Source: Roseibacillus persicicus (lineage in GTDB: Bacteria > Verrucomicrobiota > Verrucomicrobiia > Verrucomicrobiales > Akkermansiaceae). From it: 64,000 nucleotides of DNA. The stretch spans positions 1 through 64,000 of the forward strand of contig NZ_BMXI01000009.1 in NCBI RefSeq assembly GCF_014651675.1, given 5' to 3'. The translations under genes and the position numbers were made by a program. Below, one piece after another: positions 1-9,077 of this stretch (positions within the stretch are counted from its first letter, which is position 1; each line of letters starts with the position of its first letter). The notes under the pieces were generated by a model. The model was not told the DNA's origin. It searched no databases and worked only from the letters and a program-made list of their open reading frames with translations.

Positions 1-448
1 TGGTGGGGGTGAATTCGGGAACCCGCAAAGGCGAGTTCGAACACCGAGAGGGTCAGCTTTGGCAAAGCCTGACCTACCGACGCCGGTAGGTCGGTGTTTC
101 GCCGAAACCGACCCCTGAGATCTCGTCCGTTGAGGGTGGGCTCATTCGCCTGCGATTGTTGGATTCGAGCGCGGGTTGGTGGGGGTGAATTCGGAAACCC
201 GCAGAGGCGAGTTCGAACACCGAGAGGGTCAGCTTTGGCAAAGCCTGACCTACCGACTGACGCCGGTAGGTCGGTGTTTCGCCGAAACCGACCCCTGTGA
301 TTCCGTCCGTTGGGGATGGGCTCATTCGCCTGCGATTGTTGGATTCGAGCGCGGGTTGGTGGGGGTGAATTCGGGAACCCGCAGAGGCGAGTTCGAATAC
401 CGAGAGGGTCAGCTTTGGCAAAGCCTGACCTACCGACCGACCGGTTCA
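1..448. repeat. Palindromic tandem repeat array A (about 180-bp units, truncated at left edge)
   Basis: About 2.5 copies of a ~180-bp unit; the segment starting GGTAGGTCGG recurs at 85 and 265. Each unit contains two hairpin-forming palindromes, GCTTTGGCAAAGC and GGTTTCGGCGAAACC-type, separated by a moderately conserved spacer. The same family, in the opposite orientation, forms the array at 9078-9628. Open frames across it are repeat artefacts (the same peptide recurs per unit), so I call no gene here. This accounts for the gene-free first 468 bases. Confidence 0.85.
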
Positions 449-468
449 TCGCCGTTGGCCCGCTGGGA

Positions 469-1182
469 TTACTTTTTTGAGCTTGTCCTTAAAAAGGGCA
501 CCGACAGCAGCGCGAGCATCACGACGACAAGTCCCAGCACACTGAGCAGATACCACGGATGGGGGCCGAGGTGATCGTAGAGGGAGGGGTTCTCGGGCTT
601 GTGCATCACGAAGGCATAGTTGGTGCCGAGTGCGCTATTGATGGCGAACACGGTCAGCAGATAGCCGCAGATGATACCGAAGATCTTGGCGGTGGTTCGG
701 AGGAGGGGGCGGCGGGGTTTCCATCCCATCCCGAGCGGCAGCAAAAGCGCGGCGATGACGACGAAGAGATGGAGTTGAAAGAAGGAAAAATAGGTGGGGT
801 GGGGAAAGTCGTAGTGCAGGTTGGGGGTAATGAGCCCTTGCAAAGTCCCTCCCAGCCCGAGGTAGTAGGTCAACTCGCAGAGCAGGGGCTTCCGCGTATA
901 AAGAGCGGCTGCTGCCACAAGAGAGGTGAGGTCGCAGAGATGCAGGGGCAGCACATGGTTGAGGTCGGTGACCCGCCCGGAAAAGTAGTGGGAGGCCGAG
1001 GTGTGAAACACCGAGGTGAGATTGGCGAGAATGATGAGCCAGACCGCCCCGCGAGCGAGCTTCCCCTCGGAGGCGCGACGTTGGGCAATAATGGCTACCA
1101 CGAGGACCACCAGACCAAAGAGGAGCGCCATCCCATGACTGGTGGATCCCAGAGTGAACTTTGAGGCGAGGAGAAAGGGCAT
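469..1182 (-). CDS. YwaF/TIGR02206-like integral membrane protein
   Basis: A 237-residue protein with about seven hydrophobic segments spread over its whole length. It resembles the YwaF/TIGR02206 family of bacterial membrane proteins of unknown function: the conserved LPLHLCDL segment, a GGTLQGLITP segment and the NYAFV...KPENPSLYDHLGPHPWY block near the C-terminus are all visible. A longer open frame continues upstream to 1950 but runs antisense through moaA, so I chose the ATG at 1182, just before the hydrophobic part begins. It is divergent from moaA. Function is unknown; family assignment is from remembered motifs. Confidence 0.8.
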   Translation of the reverse strand: MPFLLASKFTLGSTSHGMALLFGLVVLVVAIIAQRRASEGKLARGAVWLIILANLTSVFHTSASHYFSGRVTDLNHVLPLHLCDLTSLVAAAALYTRKPLLCELTYYLGLGGTLQGLITPNLHYDFPHPTYFSFFQLHLFVVIAALLLPLGMGWKPRRPLLRTTAKIFGIICGYLLTVFAINSALGTNYAFVMHKPENPSLYDHLGPHPWYLLSVLGLVVVMLALLSVPFLRTSSKK

Positions 1183-1203
1183 GAATATGAGCCTGCTTAG
1201 GCA

Positions 1204-2265
1204 ATGAATCAGAGTCACTTCCAAAAAATCGATTCCGCTTGCCCCTCGGGGAGAAAGCGGCACCTTTTTCGCGTGAACGACAAGCTTGGCCGCCCCCTGC
1301 GCGATCTCCGGATTTCGGTGACCGATCGCTGCAATTTTCGTTGTCGTTATTGCATGCCAATCGAGGTGTTTGGGCCGGGCTACAAGTTTCTCGACCGCGA
1401 GGAGATTTTGTCTTTCGAAGAGATTGTGCGGGTCACTCGCGCCGCGGTGGAGAGGGGCGCGTGCAAAGTTCGGCTCACAGGAGGTGAGCCTTTGCTGAGG
1501 CGCGGAATCGAGGATTTGGTCGGCCTGCTTGCGGCGGTGGATGGCGTGGAGGATCTCGCGTTGACTACCAATGGAGTGCTTTTGGCCCACCATGCCGAGG
1601 GGCTGAAGCTGGCAGGGCTCAATCGGGTCACGGTCAGTCTCGACGCTCTCGATAGTGAGGTTTTTGCCCAGATGAATGGGGTGGGGGCGAAGGTGGAGCG
1701 CGTGATGGCCGGCGTCGATGCGGCGTTGACCCATGGCCTGCCGGTGAAAGTTAATGCGGTGATTCAACGCGGGGTCAACGAGCAGGAGATTCTTCCTTTG
1801 ATCCGTTGGGGGCGGGACTACGGCGTGACGGTGCGTTTCATCGAATACATGGATGTGGGCGAGACCAACGGCTGGAAGATGGACGAGGTGGTGTCCGCAA
1901 AAGAAATTGTGGAACTGGTGGCCAGCGAATTTGCGGTCGAACCGGTTCAAGCTGGCTATCGGGGGGAAGTGGCGGGACGCTGGCGCTTTGCCGATGGCAA
2001 GGGCGAGTTCGGAGTCATCGCTTCGGTGACCAAACCCTTCTGTGGTGATTGCACGCGAATGAGGCTTTCGGCGGAAGGACGGATTTTCACCTGTCTCTTC
2101 ACTGGGGAGGGACGCGATTTGAAGAAGGCGCTTCGCGAGGGAGCGTCTCAGGCTGAGATCGAATCTCTTCTAACAGCCAGTTGGCAGAGTCGTACTGATC
2201 GCTATTCTGAAGAGCGTGGTAAAGTCGCGGTGAAGAAAGCCGAAATGAGTTACCTGGGCGGTTGA
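1204..2265 (+). CDS. moaA: GTP 3',8-cyclase MoaA (molybdenum cofactor biosynthesis)
   Basis: Radical-SAM enzyme that converts GTP to 3',8-cyclo-7,8-dihydro-GTP, the first step of molybdopterin synthesis. Visible are the N-terminal cluster motif CNFRCRYC following DLRISVTDR, the GGEPLLRRG segment, the C-terminal second-cluster cysteines (FCGDC...CLF) and the terminal Gly-Gly typical of MoaA. The full ATG frame is 353 residues, slightly longer than the usual ~330. A GTG at 1273 would begin just before the conserved NDKLGRPLRDLR block and would leave a 90-bp divergent promoter region instead of 21 bp, so the true start may be 1273. No other molybdenum-cofactor gene is in the window. Confidence 0.93.
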   Translation: MNQSHFQKIDSACPSGRKRHLFRVNDKLGRPLRDLRISVTDRCNFRCRYCMPIEVFGPGYKFLDREEILSFEEIVRVTRAAVERGACKVRLTGGEPLLRRGIEDLVGLLAAVDGVEDLALTTNGVLLAHHAEGLKLAGLNRVTVSLDALDSEVFAQMNGVGAKVERVMAGVDAALTHGLPVKVNAVIQRGVNEQEILPLIRWGRDYGVTVRFIEYMDVGETNGWKMDEVVSAKEIVELVASEFAVEPVQAGYRGEVAGRWRFADGKGEFGVIASVTKPFCGDCTRMRLSAEGRIFTCLFTGEGRDLKKALREGASQAEIESLLTASWQSRTDRYSEERGKVAVKKAEMSYLGG

Positions 2266-2280
2266 GCCAGCACTACGTGA

Positions 2281-3386
2281 GTTCTGTAGCCTTCTCGGAG
2301 TGCGGATAGCTTGCTTCCGCTTTGGTGGGGATAGGGAGAGTTGAGGGAGGAACCCGGGGCCGGGCAAAGCTTGCTTGCCCGCCCGTTTGCAGACGTCGAT
2401 CGCGGGAGGGGAGATGGGGAAAAAGTCGAAGAGCTTTCGAAGCATCTCCTCGATTCGAACGAAGAGTATCTCGGAGGTTGATGGGCGGTTCGGTTGTCTC
2501 CTCTCCACGAGTCCGCAGATCCAAATAGCTCCGAGCAAGCAAGCTTTGCTCGTCACGGGAGCGTCTTTAGCGAGGAAGACATCAACCCCAGAGCGGAAGC
2601 TGCGCTGTCCGCGCTCCAAGAGATCCTCCCGCAAAACAGGACGCGTGATTTTGTCGCAGAGAGTTCTGTAGCCTTCTCGGAGTGCGGATAGCTTGCTTCC
2701 GCTTTGGTGGGATAGGGAGAGTTGAGGGAGGAACCCTGGGCCGGGCAAAGCTTGCTTGCCCGCCCGTTTGCTGACGTCGATTGCGGGAGGGGAGATGGGA
2801 AAAGGCGAAGAGCTTTCGACGCATCTCCTCGATTCGAACGAAGAGTATCTCGGAGGTTGAAGGGCGTTTCGGTTTTCTCCTCTCCACAAGTTCGAGGATC
2901 CATACAGCTCCAAGCAAGCTTTGCTCGTCACGGGAGCGTCTTTAGCGAGGAAGACATCAATCCCAAAGCGGAAGCTGCGCTGTCCGCGCTCCGAAAGATC
3001 CTCCCGCAAAACAAGACGCGTGATTTTGTCGCAGAGAGTTCTGTAGCCTTCTCGGAGTGCGGATAGCTTGCTTCCGCTTTGGTGGGGATAGGGAGAGTTG
3101 AGGGAGGAGCCCTGGGCCGGGCAAAGCTTGCTTGCCCGCCCGTTGGGTGACGTCGATTGCGAGAGGGGAGATGGGAAAAAGTCTAAGAGCTTTCGAAGCA
3201 TCTCTTCGCCTCGAACAAGGAGTATCTTGGAGTTTGCTGGGCGATTTGTCGATCTCCTCTCCACGAGTTCGTAGGTCAAAGAAGCTCCGAGCAAGCAAGC
3301 TTTGCTCGTCGCGGGAGCGTCTTTAGCGAGGAAGACATCAACCCCAAAGCGGAAGCTGCGCTGTCCGCGCTCCAAAAGACTCATCT
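2281..3386. repeat. Three tandem ~380-bp repeats, each with four related hairpins
   Basis: Units begin with GTTCTGTAGCCTTCTCGG at 2281, 2663 and 3038 (periods 382 and 375); the last copy ends near 3386. Each copy holds short hairpins with similar loops: GCGGATAGCTTGCTTCCGC, GGGCAAAGCTTGCTTGCCC, its inverted relative GAGCAAGCAAGCTTTGCTC, and GCGGA...TCCGC around AGCTGCGCTG. Open frames on both strands repeat the same peptides with each unit and look non-coding. It fills the gap between moaA and hpf. Confidence 0.9.
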
Positions 3387-3393
3387 AACAAGA

Positions 3394-3425
3394 CAAAACC
3401 CGAGACCTTGCGGCCTCGGGTTTTG
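3394..3425 (-). terminator. Rho-independent terminator of hpf
   Basis: CAAAACCCGAG and CTCGGGTTTTG form an 11-bp stem around a GC-rich loop, 25 bp after the hpf stop codon. It is nearly symmetric, so it could also stop transcription coming from the repeat region on the plus strand. Confidence 0.85.
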
Positions 3426-3449
3426 GGGGTGGGGGAGTGCGTTGAATCT

Positions 3450-4040
3450 TTATTCAACCGGCAACTCGATCAGCGCATACTCACCGTCTTTGCGACGGTA
3501 GACGAGCTGGTTGATATTGCGGCGGGCGTTCTTGAAGAGAACGAAAGGTTTCTCGGAAAGCTCGAGCTCCATGATGGCTTCTTCCTTGAACAAGGTGCGC
3601 AAGCGGTAGCCCTCGCGGTGCACGATAAGGGGCTCGGGGTCGATGGTGGATTCCTCCGGGTGGTCCAGGACGGCATCGTTATACCACTTCTCCTCGAGGT
3701 GTTTGATGGTGTTCTCCGGCTTCGGACGGTGCTTCTTCAGAAGGCGGGTCTTGTGCTTGCGCATGCGACGGGCGATCTTGTCGATAGTGAGGTCGATGCT
3801 CTTATACATATCCTCGCTCTCACTCGAAGCCTCGATGACGATATGGTCGGCGCAAAAGAGAAGGATCTCCGCGATATGGCGGTTCTTCTGAACGTCGAGA
3901 ATGGCCTTGGCCTCGATGATGCGGGGGTAGTCCAACGAAAGTCCGTCAATCTTGCTAGTGGCGTATTCCCGGAGGGAATCGGTAGATTCTTCGTGACGGA
4001 CGGTTACAGTTACGGGTGCATCAGCGTTTGCAGTTTTCAT
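3450..4040 (-). CDS. hpf: Long-form ribosome hibernation promoting factor
   Basis: A 196-residue protein with an N-terminal HPF/RaiA S30AE-type domain (about residues 8-105, ending in the basic RRMRKHKTRLLKKH stretch) and a C-terminal dimerisation domain of the long form (about 140-196, with EKPFVLFKN and YRRKDGEYALIELP). The long form dimerises inactive 70S ribosomes into 100S particles under stress. The ATG at 4040 precedes the first beta strand without an extension. It is a single-gene unit with its own terminator; the 240 bp upstream, shared with the divergent AsmA-like gene, should hold its promoter, but I see no clear sigma-70 boxes. Confidence 0.93.
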   Translation of the reverse strand: MKTANADAPVTVTVRHEESTDSLREYATSKIDGLSLDYPRIIEAKAILDVQKNRHIAEILLFCADHIVIEASSESEDMYKSIDLTIDKIARRMRKHKTRLLKKHRPKPENTIKHLEEKWYNDAVLDHPEESTIDPEPLIVHREGYRLRTLFKEEAIMELELSEKPFVLFKNARRNINQLVYRRKDGEYALIELPVE

Positions 4041-4282
4041 GAATTACGTTCTACGGATTAAAAATCCACTCCGAACCTAGATCACGTTTCGGGGTTCCGC
4101 CAAGCATGAGTTTGGAAAAGTGCATTTTTCCTGATTTTCAGGGGCTTAGGGGAGGAAGTTTTTTGACTTGGAGGGGCTGTCAGGGGCCTTCCAAGGAGCG
4201 AAAGATTGGGAATTCACGATTTCGGACCCTCACCCCTCGATAGCCTTGCCCCAGCGCTGATTTGGGTCAGAGTAGAGGGGTA

Positions 4283-5860
4283 ATGTCACGACGACGGAGA
4301 GAGCGGCGACAGGCAACTGCGCCAAAAAAAGCCAGTCCTTCCCGCAAGCCAACCAAAGCCTCAAAAAAGGCGGCGAATGGGTGGCTGGGCAAGGGAGTGT
4401 TGGTGGCTTTCGCGCTTCTCTTGCTGGCATTTTTAGGCGGATACTTGTGGGTGCAATCCTACCTGCGCAGTGATGAGTTTCGCCAGCAATTGGCTCAGCA
4501 CATCGGCAGCGCGGTGAAGGGAAAGGCTACGGTGGGCGAGATTGAGTGGCAGGGCGCGGCCATGGAGGTCGAGGAATTGGGCCTGCTCAGTCGTCAAGCG
4601 GGAGACTGGGAGATTGCCGATGTCTCAACGAAGATCGACCTCGGGGGCATTTGGAATCGAACGTGGTTGATTCCGGAGATTCGAATGCGTGAAGCGACCA
4701 GTCGTTGGGACTTTCGCCAGGAGATTGCAAAGCCGGATGAACCGGTCGCCAAGCCCGCAGTGGCCAAGACGACCTCCGCAGGGAAAGGGAGTAGGCTACT
4801 GCCCAATCGCACCGAAGTCCACCAGGTGCGGGTGGATGACTACGCAGGAGAAGTTCTAACAGATGGCGGTTCTTACCGGTGGAAAGGGATGACTCTGGAA
4901 TGCGAACCCCGGCAACAGCTCTCCACGCTGGTGACTCTAAGAGGTGGTCGATTGCTGACTCCGCACAAGGGCTTTGAAGAACTGGAACTGAAGTCGGCAG
5001 ACCTCGCGATTCGCAAGGATGGTATCGAGATGACGCGGAGTGACTGGTCGGTGGATGGCATGGGGGAGTTAGGTCTAACAGCTGGCGTCGATGACGAGGG
5101 GAGAAAGCTCAAGGCTGAGTTTGAGGACTGGCAGTTTATCCAGATGTTGCCGCCTGAGTTGGCTCCTTTTTTTGCCGGCACCCTCAATGGAGAAATTCTC
5201 TGGATGCAAAACCTCGATTCGGAGCGCGATACGGTCTTTGGTGGGGTGGAGCTGAAGGATGGAGTGATTCAGGGAGTTCCGTTCATGAACCGTCTCGCGG
5301 CCTACGCCGGGAGCGCGCGTTTGCGCAAGCTGACTCTGGAAGAAGCCCGAGCCACTGTGCACAAAAGCGGCGACCGTTGGGAGGTGAAAGACCTCGTGCT
5401 TTTTGACAAAGGCCTTCTCCGGGTGGAAGGGCAGTTGACGACCGAGGGGGAGGCTCTCTCGGGGCGACTGCACCTTGGGGTTCCTCCGGGGCTGTTAGCC
5501 CACATCCCGGGAGCGGAGGAGAAGGTCTTTCTCCGTGAGAACCAGGGGCTGCTTTGGACTCCGGTGGAAATTTCCGGAACGCTCAAGCACCCGAAAGAAG
5601 ATTTGAGCGAGCGCATGATTCGAGCGGCAGGGGAGCGGATGTTCGAGATGATTCCCGAGACTGGATTGTGGGCTCTTCGCTACGGAACCCAAGCCATGGA
5701 TGAGAGCACCGCAGTCTTGTTAGAAAATCAGGGGCTCATTCTGGAAGAAGGAACCCGCGCAGTGGAAGAGGTCATTGAGCAAGGAAGTGGCGTGGTGGAA
5801 GAAGGAGTAAGAACCGGCTTCGGGATTCTCAACGGGATTCTTGGAGGGGAAGAGGAATAA
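4283..5860 (+). CDS. AsmA-like / DUF748-type single-pass membrane protein
   Basis: A 525-residue protein with a strongly basic first 30 residues (SRRRRERR...), one transmembrane helix at about 37-57 and a long periplasmic part. The segment just after the helix (LRSDEFRQQLAQHIGSAVKGKA...GEIEWQG) is the pattern of AsmA-like proteins: an N-terminal anchor followed by a beta-rich lipid-transfer type domain. Near the end, LWTPVEISGTLKHPKEDL is also typical of AsmA C-terminal regions. The ATG at 4283 follows GAGGGG; an upstream TTG at 4262 is less likely. A role in envelope lipid or outer-membrane homeostasis is inferred from the family only. Confidence 0.6.
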   Translation: MSRRRRERRQATAPKKASPSRKPTKASKKAANGWLGKGVLVAFALLLLAFLGGYLWVQSYLRSDEFRQQLAQHIGSAVKGKATVGEIEWQGAAMEVEELGLLSRQAGDWEIADVSTKIDLGGIWNRTWLIPEIRMREATSRWDFRQEIAKPDEPVAKPAVAKTTSAGKGSRLLPNRTEVHQVRVDDYAGEVLTDGGSYRWKGMTLECEPRQQLSTLVTLRGGRLLTPHKGFEELELKSADLAIRKDGIEMTRSDWSVDGMGELGLTAGVDDEGRKLKAEFEDWQFIQMLPPELAPFFAGTLNGEILWMQNLDSERDTVFGGVELKDGVIQGVPFMNRLAAYAGSARLRKLTLEEARATVHKSGDRWEVKDLVLFDKGLLRVEGQLTTEGEALSGRLHLGVPPGLLAHIPGAEEKVFLRENQGLLWTPVEISGTLKHPKEDLSERMIRAAGERMFEMIPETGLWALRYGTQAMDESTAVLLENQGLILEEGTRAVEEVIEQGSGVVEEGVRTGFGILNGILGGEEE

Positions 5861-5969
5861 AACTCTGCTTGCTGAACTTCAGGCTCTCTATCGTGTCCGC
5901 TCTCAAACGGTAGCCAATTCGTGGCTGTTAGAGTTCTTGATTCAGTATCAGTCAAAGATGGTGCGGATC

Positions 5970-5999
5970 AAAAAAGCGACCCCTCGGGAGGGGCCGCTT
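5970..5999 (-). terminator. Terminator of the 6057-7907 gene
   Basis: AAGCG-A-CCCCTC pairs with GAGGGG-C-CGCTT. On the minus strand the stem is followed by a run of T residues, so it terminates the gene ending at 6057. Confidence 0.75.
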
Positions 6000-6056
6000 C
6001 TTGAAAAATTTGAACTAAATCGGTCTGTGGTGAGCGCCTAGTTTCTCAGCTGAAAA

Positions 6057-7907
6057 CTACGCCGAAGGGGTGTCTTCCTCTGGAGGGGAAGTCTTAGGTT
6101 CTTCGGTTTGCTCGGCTGGGGCTGGTGTGGCCTCGGGCGCTTTTGCTTCAACCGGTTGTTCCGCTGTCTGAGCTTCCTCGCTTTGAGGGGCAGCTTCGGG
6201 CTTTGGTGCCTCTTGAGTCTCCTCCGCTTGGGGTGCCTTCTTCTCCTCTTTCGCCTTTTTGGGCGCTTCAGGTTTGGGCTTGTTCTTGGCGAGGTGAATG
6301 GTGCTGTCGGCCATCAGGAGGACGAAGCCTTGATTGAGAAGCCAGTGCAAATCGTGGTAGTAGCTGCGCTTGGTGTCGGCATCAGCATCCTCGGGCAAGA
6401 AGACCTTCCAGAAGTCTTCGAGATTCTTTCCGCTGTTTTCCTCGATCCAAGAAAGCATCTTCTTGGGACGCTCGGCGAGGGTCAGATCTTCGGGGACCGC
6501 GTGCGGGCGGGCGGGGCCAGCCTTCAGCTTTTTCTTCCACTTGAACACCGCGAGATGGCGACCAGATAGCTGGCGGCACAGGATGGGGGTCAGTTTGGAA
6601 GGGTAGCGGCGCTCGTCTGCCACTGTCGCCTTCAAGAGAGTCAGAAGGGCAGGGGAGAGGAGTTTGGCCGGAACGTTGCCGGGCACCCAAGCGCGGTCGA
6701 CTTCGGCGAATATGTGCTTGAAGTGATGGTCGGCAAAGTGGCGTTCGACATCGCGGCGTGTTTCGAGCAACTCGACTTCGGCAGCGGGCTCGGCTTTCTC
6801 TGCTGCTGGCTCTTCGGCTGCTTCGGCAGGAGCTTCCTCGCTATTTGCTTCGGGCTCGGGAGTTGGCTCCCCAGTTTCAGCGGCTTCTTCGGCCACGGGT
6901 TCAGCGGGAGCATCCGTCGCAGTTTCTTCTGCGGGACTTTCGCTCGGGGTTTCATCGGCCGCGGGCTCGCTGACGCTTTCGGCGGGAGTTTCTTCTTTAG
7001 CAGCTTCGGCTTGTTCTGCTTTTTTCTCCTCGGCGGCAGCGGCTTTCCGTTTTTCGCGGAGTTCGAGAATCTCTGCGGTCGAGAGGGGACGGAAGCGGGT
7101 TTGCTTGGTCTGGCTTTCCAACCAGGCGGCAACGACTTCTTCGCCATTTTCCACCCGGATGCGACGCTTGTAGTCCTCGAGCGACATGTGGGAAAAGCGC
7201 TCGGCGTGAAGCTGGGCGATGGAGGCCTGATAGCTGTGATAGTTGGGCGGCGCGAGCCATTCGCCGGAGAGACCGCACTTGGCAACCGAGGTGAAGTTGC
7301 CCTTCGGCGGGTCGACTTCGGTTTCGATTTGCTCGTAGAGTTCGGAGAGGAGCTCGGCGTCCCAGAAGTGGCGCACGGCTTCGTCCTTGGTCAGCCACAC
7401 GGAGCCATCGCTCTTGCAGCGGAAAAATTTGGTGCCTTTGGGCGCCTCGAAGGTCACGTTGAAACGCTCGCGAGCGCCCATTACAACGCGGGCCAGGTCA
7501 AAGACGGAGTAGGTCCGGCCACCGCCTTGGATTTCTTTGGAAAGATTGTCGAGTCCCTCTTCCACCGGCATGACACCACCGACAAAGCCCTCTGGAGCAG
7601 GGACTTCAACACGGGGTTCGCGATGCTGGTTGCGGCGGTCACCACCCCGGCGATCCGGTTGGCGGCGATCTCCCCGCTGGTCGTTGCGCTGATTGCGGCG
7701 GTCGTTGCTTTGGCGGCGATCGTTGCGACGATCTCCACCGCCACCGCCACCTCCTCCAGAGCGGCGGGGGCCACTGCCACGGCGGTCACGACCCTCGCGA
7801 GGACCGACCTCCTTGGAGTAGTCGCGGGCAGGGGTTTTGTCTTTTGCCCAAGCTGGGCCAAAATCCAAACCGGTCAAATCGAGGGGGCTTTTTTCCGCAT
7901 CACTCAT
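6057..7907 (-). CDS. Conserved-looking protein with RG/RN-rich N-terminus and acidic Ala/Glu/Pro linkers
   Basis: A 616-residue protein I cannot assign. After a short start (MSDAEKSPLDLTGLDFGPAW) residues ~40-98 form a low-complexity basic block of RR, DRR, NDRR and poly-Gly, reminiscent of RGG-type RNA-binding tails. Residues ~105-290 look like a folded domain (TYSVFDLARVVMGARERFNV...FFRCKSDGSVWLTKDEAVRHFW). Then comes a ~110-residue Ala/Glu/Pro linker, a second folded region (~390-545, with RRYPSKLTPILCRQLSGRHLAVFKW) and another Glu/Pro/Ala tail. It has no signal peptide or membrane helix, so it is probably cytoplasmic. It lies 64 bp downstream of the aldo/keto reductase and may be cotranscribed. 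RNA binding is a guess from composition. Confidence 0.75.
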   Translation of the reverse strand: MSDAEKSPLDLTGLDFGPAWAKDKTPARDYSKEVGPREGRDRRGSGPRRSGGGGGGGGDRRNDRRQSNDRRNQRNDQRGDRRQPDRRGGDRRNQHREPRVEVPAPEGFVGGVMPVEEGLDNLSKEIQGGGRTYSVFDLARVVMGARERFNVTFEAPKGTKFFRCKSDGSVWLTKDEAVRHFWDAELLSELYEQIETEVDPPKGNFTSVAKCGLSGEWLAPPNYHSYQASIAQLHAERFSHMSLEDYKRRIRVENGEEVVAAWLESQTKQTRFRPLSTAEILELREKRKAAAAEEKKAEQAEAAKEETPAESVSEPAADETPSESPAEETATDAPAEPVAEEAAETGEPTPEPEANSEEAPAEAAEEPAAEKAEPAAEVELLETRRDVERHFADHHFKHIFAEVDRAWVPGNVPAKLLSPALLTLLKATVADERRYPSKLTPILCRQLSGRHLAVFKWKKKLKAGPARPHAVPEDLTLAERPKKMLSWIEENSGKNLEDFWKVFLPEDADADTKRSYYHDLHWLLNQGFVLLMADSTIHLAKNKPKPEAPKKAKEEKKAPQAEETQEAPKPEAAPQSEEAQTAEQPVEAKAPEATPAPAEQTEEPKTSPPEEDTPSA

Positions 7908-7971
7908 AAGGGAAGCATCTGGCTACCAGAAAACCGGGCTTTGACCAATCTTTCTCAACCGGAAATTCACG

Positions 7972-8985
7972 CTAGCCCATGGGATAGCGGATTTCGGTGC
8001 TGACTTCGTCAATTTTGGAAAGGACTTCGGGACTCAATTTCAGGCCCGCGGCGGCCAGGATGGGGTCCAGTTGATCGGCGTTGCTGGCTCCGATGATGGT
8101 GGAAGCGACGAAGTCGTGTTGCTTGCTCCATGCGGTGGCTAGAGTAACAGGCTCGATACCAGCCTCTTGGCCAATTGCCATGAAGCGGCGGGTGCTTTCC
8201 AGCGAGCGCTCGTTGACGAACCGGGCAGCCATGGCGGCTTGGCGAGGCCCGGCTTTCAGATAGGCGGAGAAGCGCGCGTTGTCCGGGGTGCCGTCGTTGT
8301 ATTTGCCGGAGAGCACTCCACCGGCCAGGGGCGAGTAGGGGAGCAGGCTCACTTTCTCGCGACGACAGATTTCTGCCAGTTCGTCTTCGAAGCGTCGGTT
8401 GTTGAGCGAGAAGTTGTTCTGGATGGTGTCGTAGCGCGCAAAGCCGTGCACGTCGCTTTTCCAAAGCCCTTTCATGAGGCCATACGAGTCCTCGTTGCTG
8501 ATGCCGATGACGCGCACTTTTCCCTCGCGGACGAAGTTGTCCAGCTCCTCCAAGGTGTCCTCCGCGCGCATTCCGTGGTCGGGCCAGTGGACCTGATAGA
8601 GGTCGATGTAGTCGGTTCCCAGACGACGCAGCGAGCCCTCCAGCGCCTTGCGCAAATGCACGCGGTCCAGCGCGGCCTTGTCATTGCGGATGGGGGGATT
8701 GAACCAGCCGTGGGCCGCTCCCGCGATCTTGGTGGCGATGATGATGCCTTCGCGGGGCTTGTCCTTCATCCACTCGCCCACCCATTGTTCTGTTAGACCG
8801 GCCAGTTTGGCGGTGGGAGGGACGGGGTAGACCTCGGCGGTGTCGAAGAAATCGATTCCGGCATCGACGGCCTTGTCCATGATTTTGAAGCTCTCGTCCT
8901 TATCGGCCTGGGTGCCGAAGGTCATGGTGCCGAGACAGATTTCGCTCACCACTACTCCACTTTCTCCGAGTCGTCGTTTTTCCAT
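7972..8985 (-). CDS. Aldo/keto reductase
   Basis: A 337-residue NADPH-dependent oxidoreductase of the AKR superfamily (TIM barrel). The catalytic tetrad is visible: Asp48 (FFDTAEVY), Tyr53, Lys86 (IATKIAG) and His133 (QVHWPDHG). The length and the LGTMTFG start match the Tas/YghZ-like group. The late NADPH-binding part includes SPLAGGVLSGKY and STIIGAS. Substrate cannot be told from sequence. It stands alone upstream, with the array at 9078 behind its start, and may run on into the 616-residue gene downstream. Confidence 0.9.
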   Translation of the reverse strand: MEKRRLGESGVVVSEICLGTMTFGTQADKDESFKIMDKAVDAGIDFFDTAEVYPVPPTAKLAGLTEQWVGEWMKDKPREGIIIATKIAGAAHGWFNPPIRNDKAALDRVHLRKALEGSLRRLGTDYIDLYQVHWPDHGMRAEDTLEELDNFVREGKVRVIGISNEDSYGLMKGLWKSDVHGFARYDTIQNNFSLNNRRFEDELAEICRREKVSLLPYSPLAGGVLSGKYNDGTPDNARFSAYLKAGPRQAAMAARFVNERSLESTRRFMAIGQEAGIEPVTLATAWSKQHDFVASTIIGASNADQLDPILAAAGLKLSPEVLSKIDEVSTEIRYPMG

Positions 8986-9077
8986 AGGGAAAGACTAAAG
9001 GGGCGCAGGGAGATTTTGCAATCTACAAGGCGGGAGAGGGGGCGGAGTTTTCGGAACGGAGGAATAAAGAAAGCCCC

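Noticed and set aside
469..1950. 493-codon minus-strand frame covering moaA
   Set aside because: Upstream part is antisense to the conserved moaA; only the C-terminal 237 codons show the YwaF-like hydrophobic pattern.
2170..3384. 404-codon minus-strand frame across the tandem repeats
   Set aside because: Repeats the same peptide with every ~380-bp unit and overlaps the end of moaA; best explained by repeat structure.
5841..6041. Short 66-codon frame after the AsmA-like gene
   Set aside because: Overlaps the preceding gene's end and a terminator; no start signal.
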